Source: Microbacteriaceae bacterium (GTDB lineage: Bacteria > Actinomycetota > Actinomycetes > Actinomycetales > Microbacteriaceae). Taken from it: 64,000 nt of DNA. Position numbers and translations under genes: made by a program. The stretch lies in contig JAHBTA010000001.1 in NCBI GenBank assembly GCA_019638805.1, positions 124,001-188,000 of the forward strand, in the 5' to 3' direction. Each line of letters begins with the position of its first letter. The first letter of the stretch is position 1. Shown here piece after piece: positions 21,419 through 29,552 of this stretch. The notes under the pieces are model-generated. The model was not told the DNA's origin. It worked only from the letters and a program-made list of their open reading frames with translations, and made no database searches.

Positions 21419-24004
21419 CTAACCCGCCGCGACCGACACGAGCCCCAGCTCGGCCGGGGACGCCAGACCAGGATGCCTCGGCACCACGCGCACCGTGTAC
21501 CCGAACCCGCCCGCGTGCTGCAGAGGCACCGAACCCGCGAACTCGGCCGGATGCCCCAGGCCGTGCGAGACGGGCTCGAGCACGTCGTAGCAGGCGTCGA
21601 CGAGCTCATCGCTGAACCGCGCTCGACCGTGAACGAGTTCGACCGCGACGTCCTCCGGGGTCAGCTCGCCCAGTTCGACGAAGGCGCGCACATGCAGTTC
21701 TTCGCCGACCTGGGGTGACGCGTCCACGCCGCCCGACTCGACGTGCGCCACGTGCACGGCGGGCCACGCCGCGCGCACGCGCGCCTTCCACGCGGCGAGC
21801 TCCCGGGCGAGCCGGTGACCCGACACAGCTGCCGCCGACGCCGCGCTCGCGGCGGGCAGGTAGAGCCGCTCGACGTACTCGCGCACCATGCGATCCGCGG
21901 AGAGCGCGGGGCTCAGCGTCGCCAGCGTATGGCGGATGCCCTCGACCCACCGCGTCGGAACCCCGTCCGGTCCGCGATCGCCGTAGAAGCGCGGCGCGAT
22001 CTGGTGCTCGATGATGTCGTACAGCGATGCCGCCTCGACAGCGTCGCGTTCCGCCGCATCCCCCGCGCTGTCGGCCGACGGTATCGCCCAGCCGTTGCGC
22101 TCGTCGAAGAACTCGGCCCACCAGCCGTCCAGGATCGACAGGTTGAGCGACCCGTTGAGCGCGGCCTTCATCCCGGAGGTGCCGCACGCCTCGAGCGGCC
22201 GCAGCGGGTTGTTGAGCCACACGTCGCACCCCGGATACAGCAACTGCGCCATGCCGATGTCGTAGTCGGGCAGGAAGACCATGCGCGTCCGGACGTCCGG
22301 CTCGCGCGAGAACTCGACGAGCCGCTGGATGAGCCGCTTGCCCTCGTCGTCGGCCGGATGGGACTTGCCCGCGATGACCAGTTGCACCGGACGCTCGGGA
22401 TGCGTGAGCAGCGCCCGCAGTCGCTGCTCGTCGTGCAGCATGAGGGTCAGCCGCTTGTAGGTGGGCACGCGCCTCGCGAAGCCGATCGTCAGGACGTCCG
22501 GATCCAGCAGGTTCCCGAGCCAGGCGGGGGCGGGGATGCCGGGGTCGCCTTCCGCGTGTGCCGCGGCGATCCGGGCGCGCGCGTCCGCGACCAGCTGGGC
22601 GCGCAGTCTCCCGCGCAGGGCCCAGAGGTCGGCATCCGTCACCGAGGTGGCGGCCCAGTCGGCCGCCGTGGTGTCGGAGCCTCCCGGCCGGGAACCGGCG
22701 AGCTCGCGCACCTGCGGGTCGGTCCAGGTGGGAGCGTGCACGCCATTGGTGACCGACACGATGGGCACGTCGTCTGCGTCGAAACCGGGCCACAGCCCCG
22801 CGAACATGCGCCGGCTCACGTCGCCGTGCAGCTTCGAGACGCCGTTGGCGCGCTGGGCGAGGCGCAGCCCCATGACGGCCATGTTGAAGACGGCGGGGTC
22901 GCCGTCCGGGTAGTCCTCTGCGCCGAGCGCCAGCACGTCGTCGACGGCGACACCCGGCAGCAGGTCGGCGGAGAAGTAGCGCTCGATGAGCGCGACGTCG
23001 AACCGGTCGATGCCGGCGGGCACCGGGGTGTGGGTCGTGAAGACGGTCCCGGCTCGCACGGCCTCGAGCGCCTCGGCGAAGCTCAGTCCCTCCCCGATCA
23101 GATCGCTGATGCGGTCCAGGCCCTGGAACCCGGCGTGCCCCTCGTTGGTGTGGAAGGCGACGGGAGCGGGCGCTCCGGTCAGCCGCGCGTGCAGCTTGAG
23201 AGCGCGCGAGCCTCCGATCCCCAGAAGCAGCTCCTGCAGGAGCCGGTGCTCACCGCCACCGCCGTACAGGCGATCGGTGACCCCGCGCAGGTCTTCGGCG
23301 TTCTCGGGCACATCCGTGTCCAGCAGCAGCAGGGTCACACGCCCCACCGCGAGCACCCAGACGCGCGCGGTCAGCGTGTCACGACCGGGCAGGCTGAGGG
23401 CGATCGTGGCGGGCTCACCGGCTGCGTCGCGCAGGACGCTCATCGGCAGGCCATCCGGGTCGAGCACCGGGTAGCTCTCCTCCTGCCAGCCCTCGCGCGA
23501 GATGGACTGACGGAAGTACCCGGCGCGATAGAACAGTCCGACCCCGACGACGGGTACGCCCAGATCGGAGGCGCTCTTGAGGTGGTCGCCGGCCAGGATC
23601 CCCAGACCCCCGGAATACTGCGGCAGGGCCGCTGCGATCCCGAACTCGGGCGAGAAGTAGGCGATGGATGCGGGGAGGGCACCCAGCGCCCCGCGACTCC
23701 CGGCCGCGAGACCCTGGTACCAGCGGGGTTCGCCCAGATAGGTGCGCAACTCGTCGCGCAGCGCATCGAGCCGCGCGACGAAGCCGTCGTCGGCCGCGAG
23801 CTCTGCCAGCCGGGCCGGGGAGACCTCGCCGAGCATTCCGACCGGGTCCTTGCCGAGTTCCGCCCACCGGGTCGGATCGAGATCGCGGAAGAGTTCGAGC
23901 GCGGGCTGGTGCCACGACCAGCGCAGGTTGCCAGCCAGCTCCTCCAGGGCGGCGAGCCGCTCGGGCAGGACGCTGCGGACGGTGAACCGGCGGATCGCTT
24001 TCAT
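21419..24004 (-). CDS. glgP: Alpha-glucan phosphorylase (DUF3417 type)
   Basis: It releases glucose-1-phosphate from alpha-1,4-glucans. The N-terminal DUF3417 domain (LEELAGNLRWSWHQPALELF) marks the actinobacterial/thermophile class of phosphorylase. YSGGLGILAGDHLKSASDLG, HTNEGHAGFQ, THTPVPAGIDRF and the PLP-site GTSGMKAALNGSLNLSILDGWW are present. I prefer the ATG at 24004 (861 residues, MKAIRRFTV), seven bases after TAGGGT, over the GTG nine bases upstream at 24013. The PLP Lys is that of GTSGMKA by family analogy. It should act with GlgX on glycogen. Confidence 0.94.
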   Translation of the reverse strand: MKAIRRFTVRSVLPERLAALEELAGNLRWSWHQPALELFRDLDPTRWAELGKDPVGMLGEVSPARLAELAADDGFVARLDALRDELRTYLGEPRWYQGLAAGSRGALGALPASIAYFSPEFGIAAALPQYSGGLGILAGDHLKSASDLGVPVVGVGLFYRAGYFRQSISREGWQEESYPVLDPDGLPMSVLRDAAGEPATIALSLPGRDTLTARVWVLAVGRVTLLLLDTDVPENAEDLRGVTDRLYGGGGEHRLLQELLLGIGGSRALKLHARLTGAPAPVAFHTNEGHAGFQGLDRISDLIGEGLSFAEALEAVRAGTVFTTHTPVPAGIDRFDVALIERYFSADLLPGVAVDDVLALGAEDYPDGDPAVFNMAVMGLRLAQRANGVSKLHGDVSRRMFAGLWPGFDADDVPIVSVTNGVHAPTWTDPQVRELAGSRPGGSDTTAADWAATSVTDADLWALRGRLRAQLVADARARIAAAHAEGDPGIPAPAWLGNLLDPDVLTIGFARRVPTYKRLTLMLHDEQRLRALLTHPERPVQLVIAGKSHPADDEGKRLIQRLVEFSREPDVRTRMVFLPDYDIGMAQLLYPGCDVWLNNPLRPLEACGTSGMKAALNGSLNLSILDGWWAEFFDERNGWAIPSADSAGDAAERDAVEAASLYDIIEHQIAPRFYGDRGPDGVPTRWVEGIRHTLATLSPALSADRMVREYVERLYLPAASAASAAAVSGHRLARELAAWKARVRAAWPAVHVAHVESGGVDASPQVGEELHVRAFVELGELTPEDVAVELVHGRARFSDELVDACYDVLEPVSHGLGHPAEFAGSVPLQHAGGFGYTVRVVPRHPGLASPAELGLVSVAAG

Positions 24005-24011
24005 CCGATCC

Positions 24012-24017
24012 ACCCTA
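24012..24017 (-). promoter_or_regulatory. -10 box for leaderless glgP
   Basis: TAGGGT on the minus strand, seven bases before the ATG at 24004. Confidence 0.45.
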
Positions 24018-24052
24018 AGGCCGGGGCGCGGGGCGGCCAGGCGCGGGGCGCC

Positions 24053-24958
24053 TCAGACCGGGGTACCCGCTCGGCGGCGCCCCGACGCCTTCCCGGTCGC
24101 CGCGACGCGGCGACGTCGGCGCACGTTGTCGCGCAGGCCCGAGACGACCATCCACAGTGCGAACGCGAAGAGCCCCCCGGCCAGGACCGGTACGACGTAG
24201 GAGCGCGCCTCGCCGTTGACCCAGGTGTTGACCCAGCCGATGTAGGGGACCGAGTACCACAGCCGGCCCTCGATCTGAACCTCGCGAATCTGATCGGGGT
24301 CCGGCTGCGCGTTGTTGTCGCCCTTGAAGGTGAACGCGTACTCGCCTCCGGCGCTCTTGCTCACCGCGATGACCCGGTGGGTCACCACGGTCGGGTCGCC
24401 CGAACGGATTTGGTAGGTGACGACGTCGCCGATCCGGATGTCCTCGGGTTCGACCGGGCTGACGACCAGGAGCGTTCCCGGCGGCAGGGTCGGTTCCATC
24501 GAACTCGTGAGCACTGTGAGCGGACGCGACCCGGTCGCCGCGGGCACCACGATGACCGCGGCGGCGAGAGCGAGGAGCGCGACGAGGAAGGTGACGCTCA
24601 GCGAGACCCGAAGGTACGCCCACAGGCTCGGTTCGTCCTTCTGCGGGGCCTGCGGGGCCTGCGGGGCCTGCGGGCTCTGCGGGGCCGGCGCGATGTGCGA
24701 CTCCTGGGGCGCGGGTGGAGGTGCCCACTGCACGGCGGGCGGCATCTGCGTAGGCGGCAACTGCGCAGATGGCTGCGCGGGCGGCAACTGCGCAGATGGC
24801 TGCGCGGACGGCAACTGCGCAGATGGCTGCGGGGGCAGGTAGGACGCCGGAACCGGCTGCGCGGGCGGGTAGGGCGCCGGAGCCGGCTGCGCGGACGGGC
24901 CCTGCAGGATCTCGTCCCAGGTGGCCGTGCGCGAGCCGCCGATCGTGTCCATGGTCAT
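24053..24958 (-). CDS. Signal peptidase I, ER/SipW type
   Basis: This is the last gene of the operon that also encodes three SipW/TasA-type secreted proteins. Residues ~20-108 are a Pro/Gln-rich cytoplasmic region with three 9-residue repeats (PSAQLPPAQ). A membrane helix follows (VTFLVALLALAAAVIVVP). The protease domain has Ser153 in LTSSMEPTLPPG and His194 in VVTHRVIAV, where bacterial LepB has Lys, so it is the S/H dyad of ER and SipW peptidases; FKGDNN and acidic residues follow. A second helix and basic tail end it. The ATG overlaps the preceding stop (ATGA). It probably processes its operon partners. Confidence 0.9.
   Translation of the reverse strand: MTMDTIGGSRTATWDEILQGPSAQPAPAPYPPAQPVPASYLPPQPSAQLPSAQPSAQLPPAQPSAQLPPTQMPPAVQWAPPPAPQESHIAPAPQSPQAPQAPQAPQKDEPSLWAYLRVSLSVTFLVALLALAAAVIVVPAATGSRPLTVLTSSMEPTLPPGTLLVVSPVEPEDIRIGDVVTYQIRSGDPTVVTHRVIAVSKSAGGEYAFTFKGDNNAQPDPDQIREVQIEGRLWYSVPYIGWVNTWVNGEARSYVVPVLAGGLFAFALWMVVSGLRDNVRRRRRVAATGKASGRRRAGTPV
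24756..24836 (-). repeat. Three 27-bp tandem repeats in the signal peptidase gene
   Basis: Copies begin at 24756, 24783 and 24810 (GGCAACTGCGCAGATGGCTG on the plus strand). Each encodes nine residues of the Pro/Gln-rich region. Confidence 0.8.
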
Positions 24959-25725
24959 GACTGCAACCCCTCCCCCATGCGACCAGCGATGCGAGCCTCG
25001 ACGCGGCCCTCCGAGCGAGCCTCCGCGCGACGCCGCCGAGCCAGCGAGAACAGGAGCCCGAGCATCAGGAACCCGATCGCGACGAACACGGTCGGAAGCA
25101 CGGGGCCGCCGCCGGTGAAGGCCAGCGGGGATCCCGTGCCCCCGGAGGCAGGTCCGGTGCCCGCCGACGAGCACCCGTTGGTGCTCGGGAACGGGCCCGC
25201 GGCGACGTCGTGCGCGGTGGCCAGGAAGCCCAGCTCGGCGGTCTGGCCCTGGGCGGTCGTCCCGCTCGTCGCGCTGTCCATGCTCACCTCGAAGTCGACG
25301 CGCACGGTGGCGCCCGCCGTGACGGTCTGCGCCTGCACGATGACCTGGCAGTTGGTGAGGGCACCGATCGAGGAGGCAAAGGTCGAGCCGTTCATCGTGG
25401 AGGACAGCGTGACCGCGGAGCCGAAGGCAGGCGACGGCACGACGAGGTCGGTCACCGCGACCCGGACGAGTGCCGCGGTCGAGCTGTTGTTGCGCACCCA
25501 CAGCTGAGCGTCCATGGTGTCGCCGGGCACGATGAGGTCGATGTCGTCGAACAGGTCCACCGACGCCGTCGGAACGAAGGTGACCCCGTCGGTACTGACC
25601 AGGATCTCCGGGGGCGCGGCCTGCGCGGGTGCCGCGGGGGCACCGAGTGCCCCCGCGATCGAGAGGATCGCGACGGCGCCCAGGGCGCGCACGGCGCGGC
25701 GGGCGCGCACGGCGCGGCGGATCAC
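24955..25725 (-). CDS. Secreted protein with LAFTG wall-anchor signal
   Basis: The 256-residue product has a signal peptide (VRALGAVAILSIAGALGAPAAPAQA), then a beta-rich domain with LWVRNNSSTAALVRVAVTDL. The C-terminus is LAFTG, a hydrophobic helix (VLPTVFVAIGFLMLGLLFSLA) and an RRRRAEARSEG tail. LAxTG is a known actinobacterial sortase (class E) motif variant. No sortase gene is in the window. The GTG at 25725 overlaps the preceding stop as GTGA (GTG at 25728 is also possible), and its own stop overlaps the signal peptidase start. It could tether the operon's products to the wall; this is inference. Confidence 0.78.
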   Translation of the reverse strand: MIRRAVRARRAVRALGAVAILSIAGALGAPAAPAQAAPPEILVSTDGVTFVPTASVDLFDDIDLIVPGDTMDAQLWVRNNSSTAALVRVAVTDLVVPSPAFGSAVTLSSTMNGSTFASSIGALTNCQVIVQAQTVTAGATVRVDFEVSMDSATSGTTAQGQTAELGFLATAHDVAAGPFPSTNGCSSAGTGPASGGTGSPLAFTGGGPVLPTVFVAIGFLMLGLLFSLARRRRAEARSEGRVEARIAGRMGEGLQS

Positions 25726-27974
25726 CACGCCCCCAGGGTGAAGCGCTGGGTCGTCGCGGTCGTGCTGCAGACCGCCATGGTCAGCTCGTCGCCGTCGGCC
25801 GTGCCATTCGCCGCGGCGCAATAGTCGGTGCTGGCGTCGTACATGAGCCGCAGGTACGGTGCGCTGCCGTCCCAGCGCACGTCCAGCGTCCAGTAGTCGC
25901 CGCCGCTGGTGAGGGTGATGTCATTGCCCGAGGTGGCGTTCTGCCAGCGCCGATTCGAGGCACCGTTGAGCCGAATCTGGACCTCGTTGTCGTCGGGGTT
26001 GGTGAATCGCCAGACGACGTTGGAGGATCCGATACTCGTGCAGCCGGCGCGCATGACGACCGTCCAGGTGGTGCCGAGGAAGCCGCTGCTGTCCGCGGCG
26101 AGGCAGAGGTTGGTCCCAGCCGGATAGCCGATGCGAACGCTGGTCGAATCCGCGATGTACGCCGCCGCACCCGATCCGGCCGAGGCCGTCGACTGGTTTC
26201 CGCCCGAGTCCACCGCCACCAGCCAGTACCAGTTGAGACTGTTGGTCGCGACCGAGTCGGAGTACGAGGTCCCCGTGATGAGCGAGCTGGTCGAGTTGAG
26301 GAGCACGCCGTTGCGGTACAGGAGGTAGCCCGCGACGGTGCCCACCGGATCCGTGGCCGCTGTCCAGGACACGGTGATCGAAGTGCTCGACGCGCGGACC
26401 GCATTCACGCCGGTCGGCGCGTTGGGAGCGACGGTGTCGATCCCGGTGCTGGTGGCGGCGTTGTTGCCACTCACGTGGTCGTACGAGGTTGCGGTTGCGG
26501 TCGCGGTCACCGGATACAGGCTCGTCGGGCTGCCCGGAAGGGTCGCGGTGACCGTGATGGTGCGCCCCTCGCCCGCCGGGATCGCGCCGACCGAACAGGT
26601 GCGGCTCGTACCGCTTCCGGTGCAGTTACCGGTCCCGGTGCCGGTGTCGCTCGTCGTGTAGGTGGGCGTGCCGTAGGTCGGCCCGGAGGTCAGCGCGAGC
26701 GCGACCGAGACGCCGGACGCCGCGGACGGGCCGTTGTTAGTGACCCGGAATCGCCAGGTGGCACTGCCGCCGGGCGTGATCGTCGGCTGGTTCAGCACCG
26801 TGACGGCGAGGTCGGCGGCGGCCGCGACCGAGGTGGTCAGAGTCGTGCCGGTCGAGGTCAGGGTCCAGCTCGGGATCGCCTCGTCGACGAAGTCGACGGC
26901 GGGCGTGTGGGTGATGGTTCCACCCGAGGCAGCCAGGCCGATGACCGCGTCGTAGGTGACGGTCACGGGGGTCCCGTTGGACACCCATCCGCCCGCGCTC
27001 GTGGTGGCGCCGGCGCCCACGCGCGCGACGATCTGGCGCGAGCCGGACACGTACTCGGCGAGGTCGTCGCCCGACGCATCGCTCTGGGTTGCGGAGCCGA
27101 CCTTGATCGATCCGTTCACGAGCGTGAGGTTCGCCGGAAGCACGATCTTCGCGACCGAGGCGGCCGCTGCTGCGCCACCGCCGTTGGTGATCGTGGTGAC
27201 GTAGCGCACCGTGTCGCCGACGTAGTAGCTGCTGCCGCCCCTCGTGACATTCGAGATGGCCGAGGTCGCGGTGACGCACGGGCCGGTGCCCAGGCTCACG
27301 TCATCGATGAGGTTGGCCTGCGAGATGTTGCCGCCGCCCGCGCTGATCGAGGTCAGGCTGAGGCGGGTCGTGGTCTGCCCGGCGGGCACGGTGTAGCTGC
27401 CGCTGTAGTACACCCACGCCGAGTTGGTCGTGGTGAAGATCTGAGCCAGGGTCGGCGAGGTGCTCGTGGTGGTCGAGGTGTCGGCCGCGTTGGTGGTCGG
27501 GGCGCCGATCGTGAGCTTGACCCTGTCACCCACCGTTGCGCTGTCGCGGCCGCGGTGCCAGAAGCCCCAGCGGAGCACCTGGCCGGGGGTGGTCGCGACC
27601 TGCTGGTACAGGGTCGTCGCGTCGGTGCTGTTGAGCTCGATGTTCTGCGCGCCCGACTGCGGGAGGATCGGGCTCACGACGCTCCCGCGCCAGATCTCGT
27701 TCGCGCGGGCGGTGTTCGTGCCGGGTGCGCGCGAGGTCCAGCCGGTCAGGGTCGAGGCCTGCGACCAGCTGTTGTCCGAGAGGGCGGGGGATGCGCTCTC
27801 GAATCCGCCGTTCTGGAGGGCCACGACACTGCTGCAGTTCGTCGTAGCCGGGTCGGCCGAGGCGACCGTCGCGGTCATGCTCGCCGACGCGGTCCAGTAC
27901 GCGTACGAGAGGCTCGTCCCGGCCGCGACCGAGAAGACGATGACGGCGAGTGCCGCGGCGATGCGCTTGATCAC
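25722..27974 (-). CDS. Large secreted multi-domain protein with SipW-type signal
   Basis: A 750-residue exported protein. The N-terminus VIKRIAAALAVIVFSVAAG is followed by LSYAYWTASASMTATVASA, the AYW-x-x-S-A pattern of alternate (SipW-dependent) signals. Then come a galactose-binding-like region (LQNGGFESASPALSDNSW...IELNS...LYQQVATTPGQVLRWGFW), DUF11-type repeats (DTVRYVTTITNGGGAAAAAS; ADLAVTVLNQPTITPGGSA), one fibronectin type III domain (PTGVNAVRASSTSITVSW) and a C-terminal Trp/Cys-rich region that may be lectin-like. GTG overlaps the preceding stop as GTGA. It is likely an adhesin or matrix protein. Confidence 0.75.
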   Translation of the reverse strand: MIKRIAAALAVIVFSVAAGTSLSYAYWTASASMTATVASADPATTNCSSVVALQNGGFESASPALSDNSWSQASTLTGWTSRAPGTNTARANEIWRGSVVSPILPQSGAQNIELNSTDATTLYQQVATTPGQVLRWGFWHRGRDSATVGDRVKLTIGAPTTNAADTSTTTSTSPTLAQIFTTTNSAWVYYSGSYTVPAGQTTTRLSLTSISAGGGNISQANLIDDVSLGTGPCVTATSAISNVTRGGSSYYVGDTVRYVTTITNGGGAAAAASVAKIVLPANLTLVNGSIKVGSATQSDASGDDLAEYVSGSRQIVARVGAGATTSAGGWVSNGTPVTVTYDAVIGLAASGGTITHTPAVDFVDEAIPSWTLTSTGTTLTTSVAAAADLAVTVLNQPTITPGGSATWRFRVTNNGPSAASGVSVALALTSGPTYGTPTYTTSDTGTGTGNCTGSGTSRTCSVGAIPAGEGRTITVTATLPGSPTSLYPVTATATATSYDHVSGNNAATSTGIDTVAPNAPTGVNAVRASSTSITVSWTAATDPVGTVAGYLLYRNGVLLNSTSSLITGTSYSDSVATNSLNWYWLVAVDSGGNQSTASAGSGAAAYIADSTSVRIGYPAGTNLCLAADSSGFLGTTWTVVMRAGCTSIGSSNVVWRFTNPDDNEVQIRLNGASNRRWQNATSGNDITLTSGGDYWTLDVRWDGSAPYLRLMYDASTDYCAAANGTADGDELTMAVCSTTATTQRFTLGAW

Positions 27975-28546
27975 GGGCGCACCTGCGATCCGTCGAGCGG
28001 GATGCTGAAGCTCGTGCTCTGCCCCGCCACGGTTCCGGGCGACCCGGCCGCGAGCGTGACGGTGACGCAGACCTTCATGGTGGCCTGCGGAGCGAGCGTG
28101 TATCCGGAGCCGAGCACGTTGCCCGCGCCGGCCGTGCATGTCGTCGCCGAGTTCGCGACCCGGCCCACGACGATGTTCAGATAGCCGTTGATGGTCTTCG
28201 CGGTGCCGAAGCTCGTGGCGCCCTGGGTGACCGAGAGCGACGCGTCGCCGGTGTTCTTGACCGTGAGCGGCGTGCCGGTGAACACGGATGCGCCGGGCAG
28301 CAGCGCCGTGGCGTCGAAGCCGGCGATCGGGTAGCTCGCGACGTTCTGGATGGTGAGCGTCGACGTGCCCGAGGTGATCGTTCCCGCGCTGAGCGGAGCC
28401 GAGGTGCTGAGATACGCGAACGTTCCCCCTGCGGCGGTCAGGGCGACCACGATCGCCGCGGTGAAAGCGGCGGTCGCTGCAAGGGCCACCTGCACCATGC
28501 GGCGGAGTCGGCTGACGGGAGCAGGTGCCGCAAGATGTGCAGGCAT
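27971..28546 (-). CDS. TasA-like exported protein, second copy
   Basis: A 191-residue protein with a hydrophobic helix (ALAATAAFTAAIVVALTAAGG) followed by TFAYLSTSAPLSAGTITSGTSTL. This matches the SipW-dependent signal and the opening strands of TasA/camelysin-type proteins, and it resembles the 28640 gene (TLAYWNDSATTGAGSITSGTLDI). The rest is predicted beta-rich with two Cys (ATTCTAG and MKVCVTV). The ATG has AGGGAG nine bases upstream. Its stop overlaps the next start (GTGA). It is separated from the first TasA-like gene by a strong hairpin. Confidence 0.75.
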   Translation of the reverse strand: MPAHLAAPAPVSRLRRMVQVALAATAAFTAAIVVALTAAGGTFAYLSTSAPLSAGTITSGTSTLTIQNVASYPIAGFDATALLPGASVFTGTPLTVKNTGDASLSVTQGATSFGTAKTINGYLNIVVGRVANSATTCTAGAGNVLGSGYTLAPQATMKVCVTVTLAAGSPGTVAGQSTSFSIPLDGSQVRP

Positions 28547-28598
28547 GTCATCGCTCCCTTCGCGTTCGCGCAGGCGGGTGGTCGTGGTGGTGCGGGTC

Positions 28599-28632
28599 GG
28601 GGGCGCGTCGCACGAGTGTGCGGCGCGCCCCC
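28599..28632 (-). terminator. Strong hairpin between two TasA-like genes
   Basis: On the minus strand a stem GGGGGCGCG-C-CGCAC / GTGCG-A-CGCGCCCCC with a four-base loop follows the first TasA-like stop by seven bases. There is no U tract. It could terminate part of the transcription or protect the 3' end of the first message. Confidence 0.6.
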
Positions 28633-28639
28633 GGTAGTA

Positions 28640-29218
28640 CTACGGGCGGGTCTGCTGCGTGAGCGTGACCTCGAGGGCGCCCAGGTTGAGGACATCCGTC
28701 TGGGTGTCGTTCGTGGCCGCGTTGTCGAAGTCGATCTCGAAGGTCACGCGGACGCGCTTGCCGTTGTCGGACGAGTCGATCTCGGAGATGCCAGCCGCCT
28801 CCTGCGTGACACCGGTCGCGTCGTACAGGTCGAACGTGGTGGTGGCGTCCACCCAGTCGTTGACCGACCAGTCGTCGCTGAGGCCGTCCAGCACGTCATC
28901 GGCGTTCACCGCGAGGTCGGCGACCAGGTTGTCGCCGGTGGCCGAGATGGTGAACCACTCGACGTAGCGGAGAGTGTCACCCGGGACGACGCGGAAGGTC
29001 GATGTCGAGATCGACTCGGGCGCGCTGGAGTTGTCGGCGGAAACGTCGAACCAGCCTGCACCGGTTCCGGCATAGGAGCTGATGTCGAGCGTGCCACTCG
29101 TGATCGAGCCGGCACCGGTGGTCGCCGAGTCGTTCCAGTAGGCGAGCGTGCCGGCGCCGCCGAGCAGCAGGACGATCCCCGCGCCGGTGGCGATGGACGC
29201 CTTGGTGAACTTGTTCAT
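28640..29218 (-). CDS. TasA/camelysin-like protein with SipW-type signal, first gene of operon
   Basis: A 192-residue protein. The N-terminus MNKFTKASIATGAGIVLLLGGAGTLAYWNDSATTG is a textbook alternate signal, with cleavage expected near the A-Y-W segment. It is followed by GSITSGTLDIS and a beta-rich acidic domain (VPGDTLRYVEWFTISATGDNLVADLAV). The ATG at 29218 has a strong AGGAAAGGA site. Together with a terminator-like hairpin just downstream, this suggests it is the most expressed product. By homology of layout with Bacillus tasA-sipW, it may form fibres or a matrix; that function is inference. Confidence 0.82.
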   Translation of the reverse strand: MNKFTKASIATGAGIVLLLGGAGTLAYWNDSATTGAGSITSGTLDISSYAGTGAGWFDVSADNSSAPESISTSTFRVVPGDTLRYVEWFTISATGDNLVADLAVNADDVLDGLSDDWSVNDWVDATTTFDLYDATGVTQEAAGISEIDSSDNGKRVRVTFEIDFDNAATNDTQTDVLNLGALEVTLTQQTRP

Positions 29219-29322
29219 TTCGGTGGTCCTTTCCTCGGCATGTCGCGTCGGATCGATGTGAGACGCGGCCAGGCGGTCCTGTCCGCGTGAGGATCTGCTT
29301 TCCCCCGGTAGACGACAGTACG

Positions 29323-29343
29323 GTCCCCCATAGTGCGGACAAA
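29323..29343. promoter_or_regulatory. Second copy of the GTCCCCC-N7-GGACAAA motif
   Basis: GTCCCCC ATAGTGC GGACAAA, matching 14 fixed bases and the spacing of the site at 7518-7538. Both lie about 105-127 bp upstream of a minus-strand start (29218 and 7411). Confidence 0.5.
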
Positions 29344-29463
29344 GGGCACACCGCGCCCCACTCCGGGTGCCCACCATGCGGGGGTGTGCTTACGATGATT
29401 GGTGCCATGACCAGGGTTTTTCCCGAAGGAGAAGAGCCCGTTTCGAATTGACCCGTTCCGAAT

Positions 29464-29490
29464 CGGGGTACAGAGGGTCGTTGTACCCCG
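29464..29490. promoter_or_regulatory. Inverted repeat upstream of glgE
   Basis: Nine-base arms CGGGGTACA / TGTACCCCG with a nine-base spacer, 50 bp before the glgE -10 box. A repressor or activator site is plausible. Confidence 0.45.
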
Positions 29491-29539
29491 GTTGTCCTCC
29501 TTTCGGCGGGCTCGCATGGTGGTCGCGGGCGCCGGACGA

Positions 29540-29545
29540 TAGCGT
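29540..29545 (+). promoter_or_regulatory. -10 box for leaderless glgE
   Basis: TAGCGT, seven bases before the GTG at 29553. Confidence 0.55.
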
Positions 29546-29552
29546 CGGACGG

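Larger units (their letters stand above)
29219..29552. promoter_or_regulatory. 334-bp divergent regulatory region between the TasA-like operon and glgE
   Basis: No gene is visible. It holds the AGGAAAGGA site of the TasA-like gene, the GTCCCCC-N7-GGACAAA motif (29323-29343), a direct repeat CCCGTTTCGAAT / CCCGTTCCGAAT (29437-29448, 29452-29463), an inverted repeat (29464-29490) and the glgE -10 box. Confidence 0.5.

Noticed and set aside
21743..25507. A 1254-codon plus-strand frame across glgP and the signal peptidase
   Set aside because: Compositional shadow of two clear minus-strand genes; no motif found.
25629..28184. An 851-codon plus-strand frame over the secreted-protein operon
   Set aside because: Antisense to exported proteins with clear signals; its Arg/Gly-rich product has no domains.
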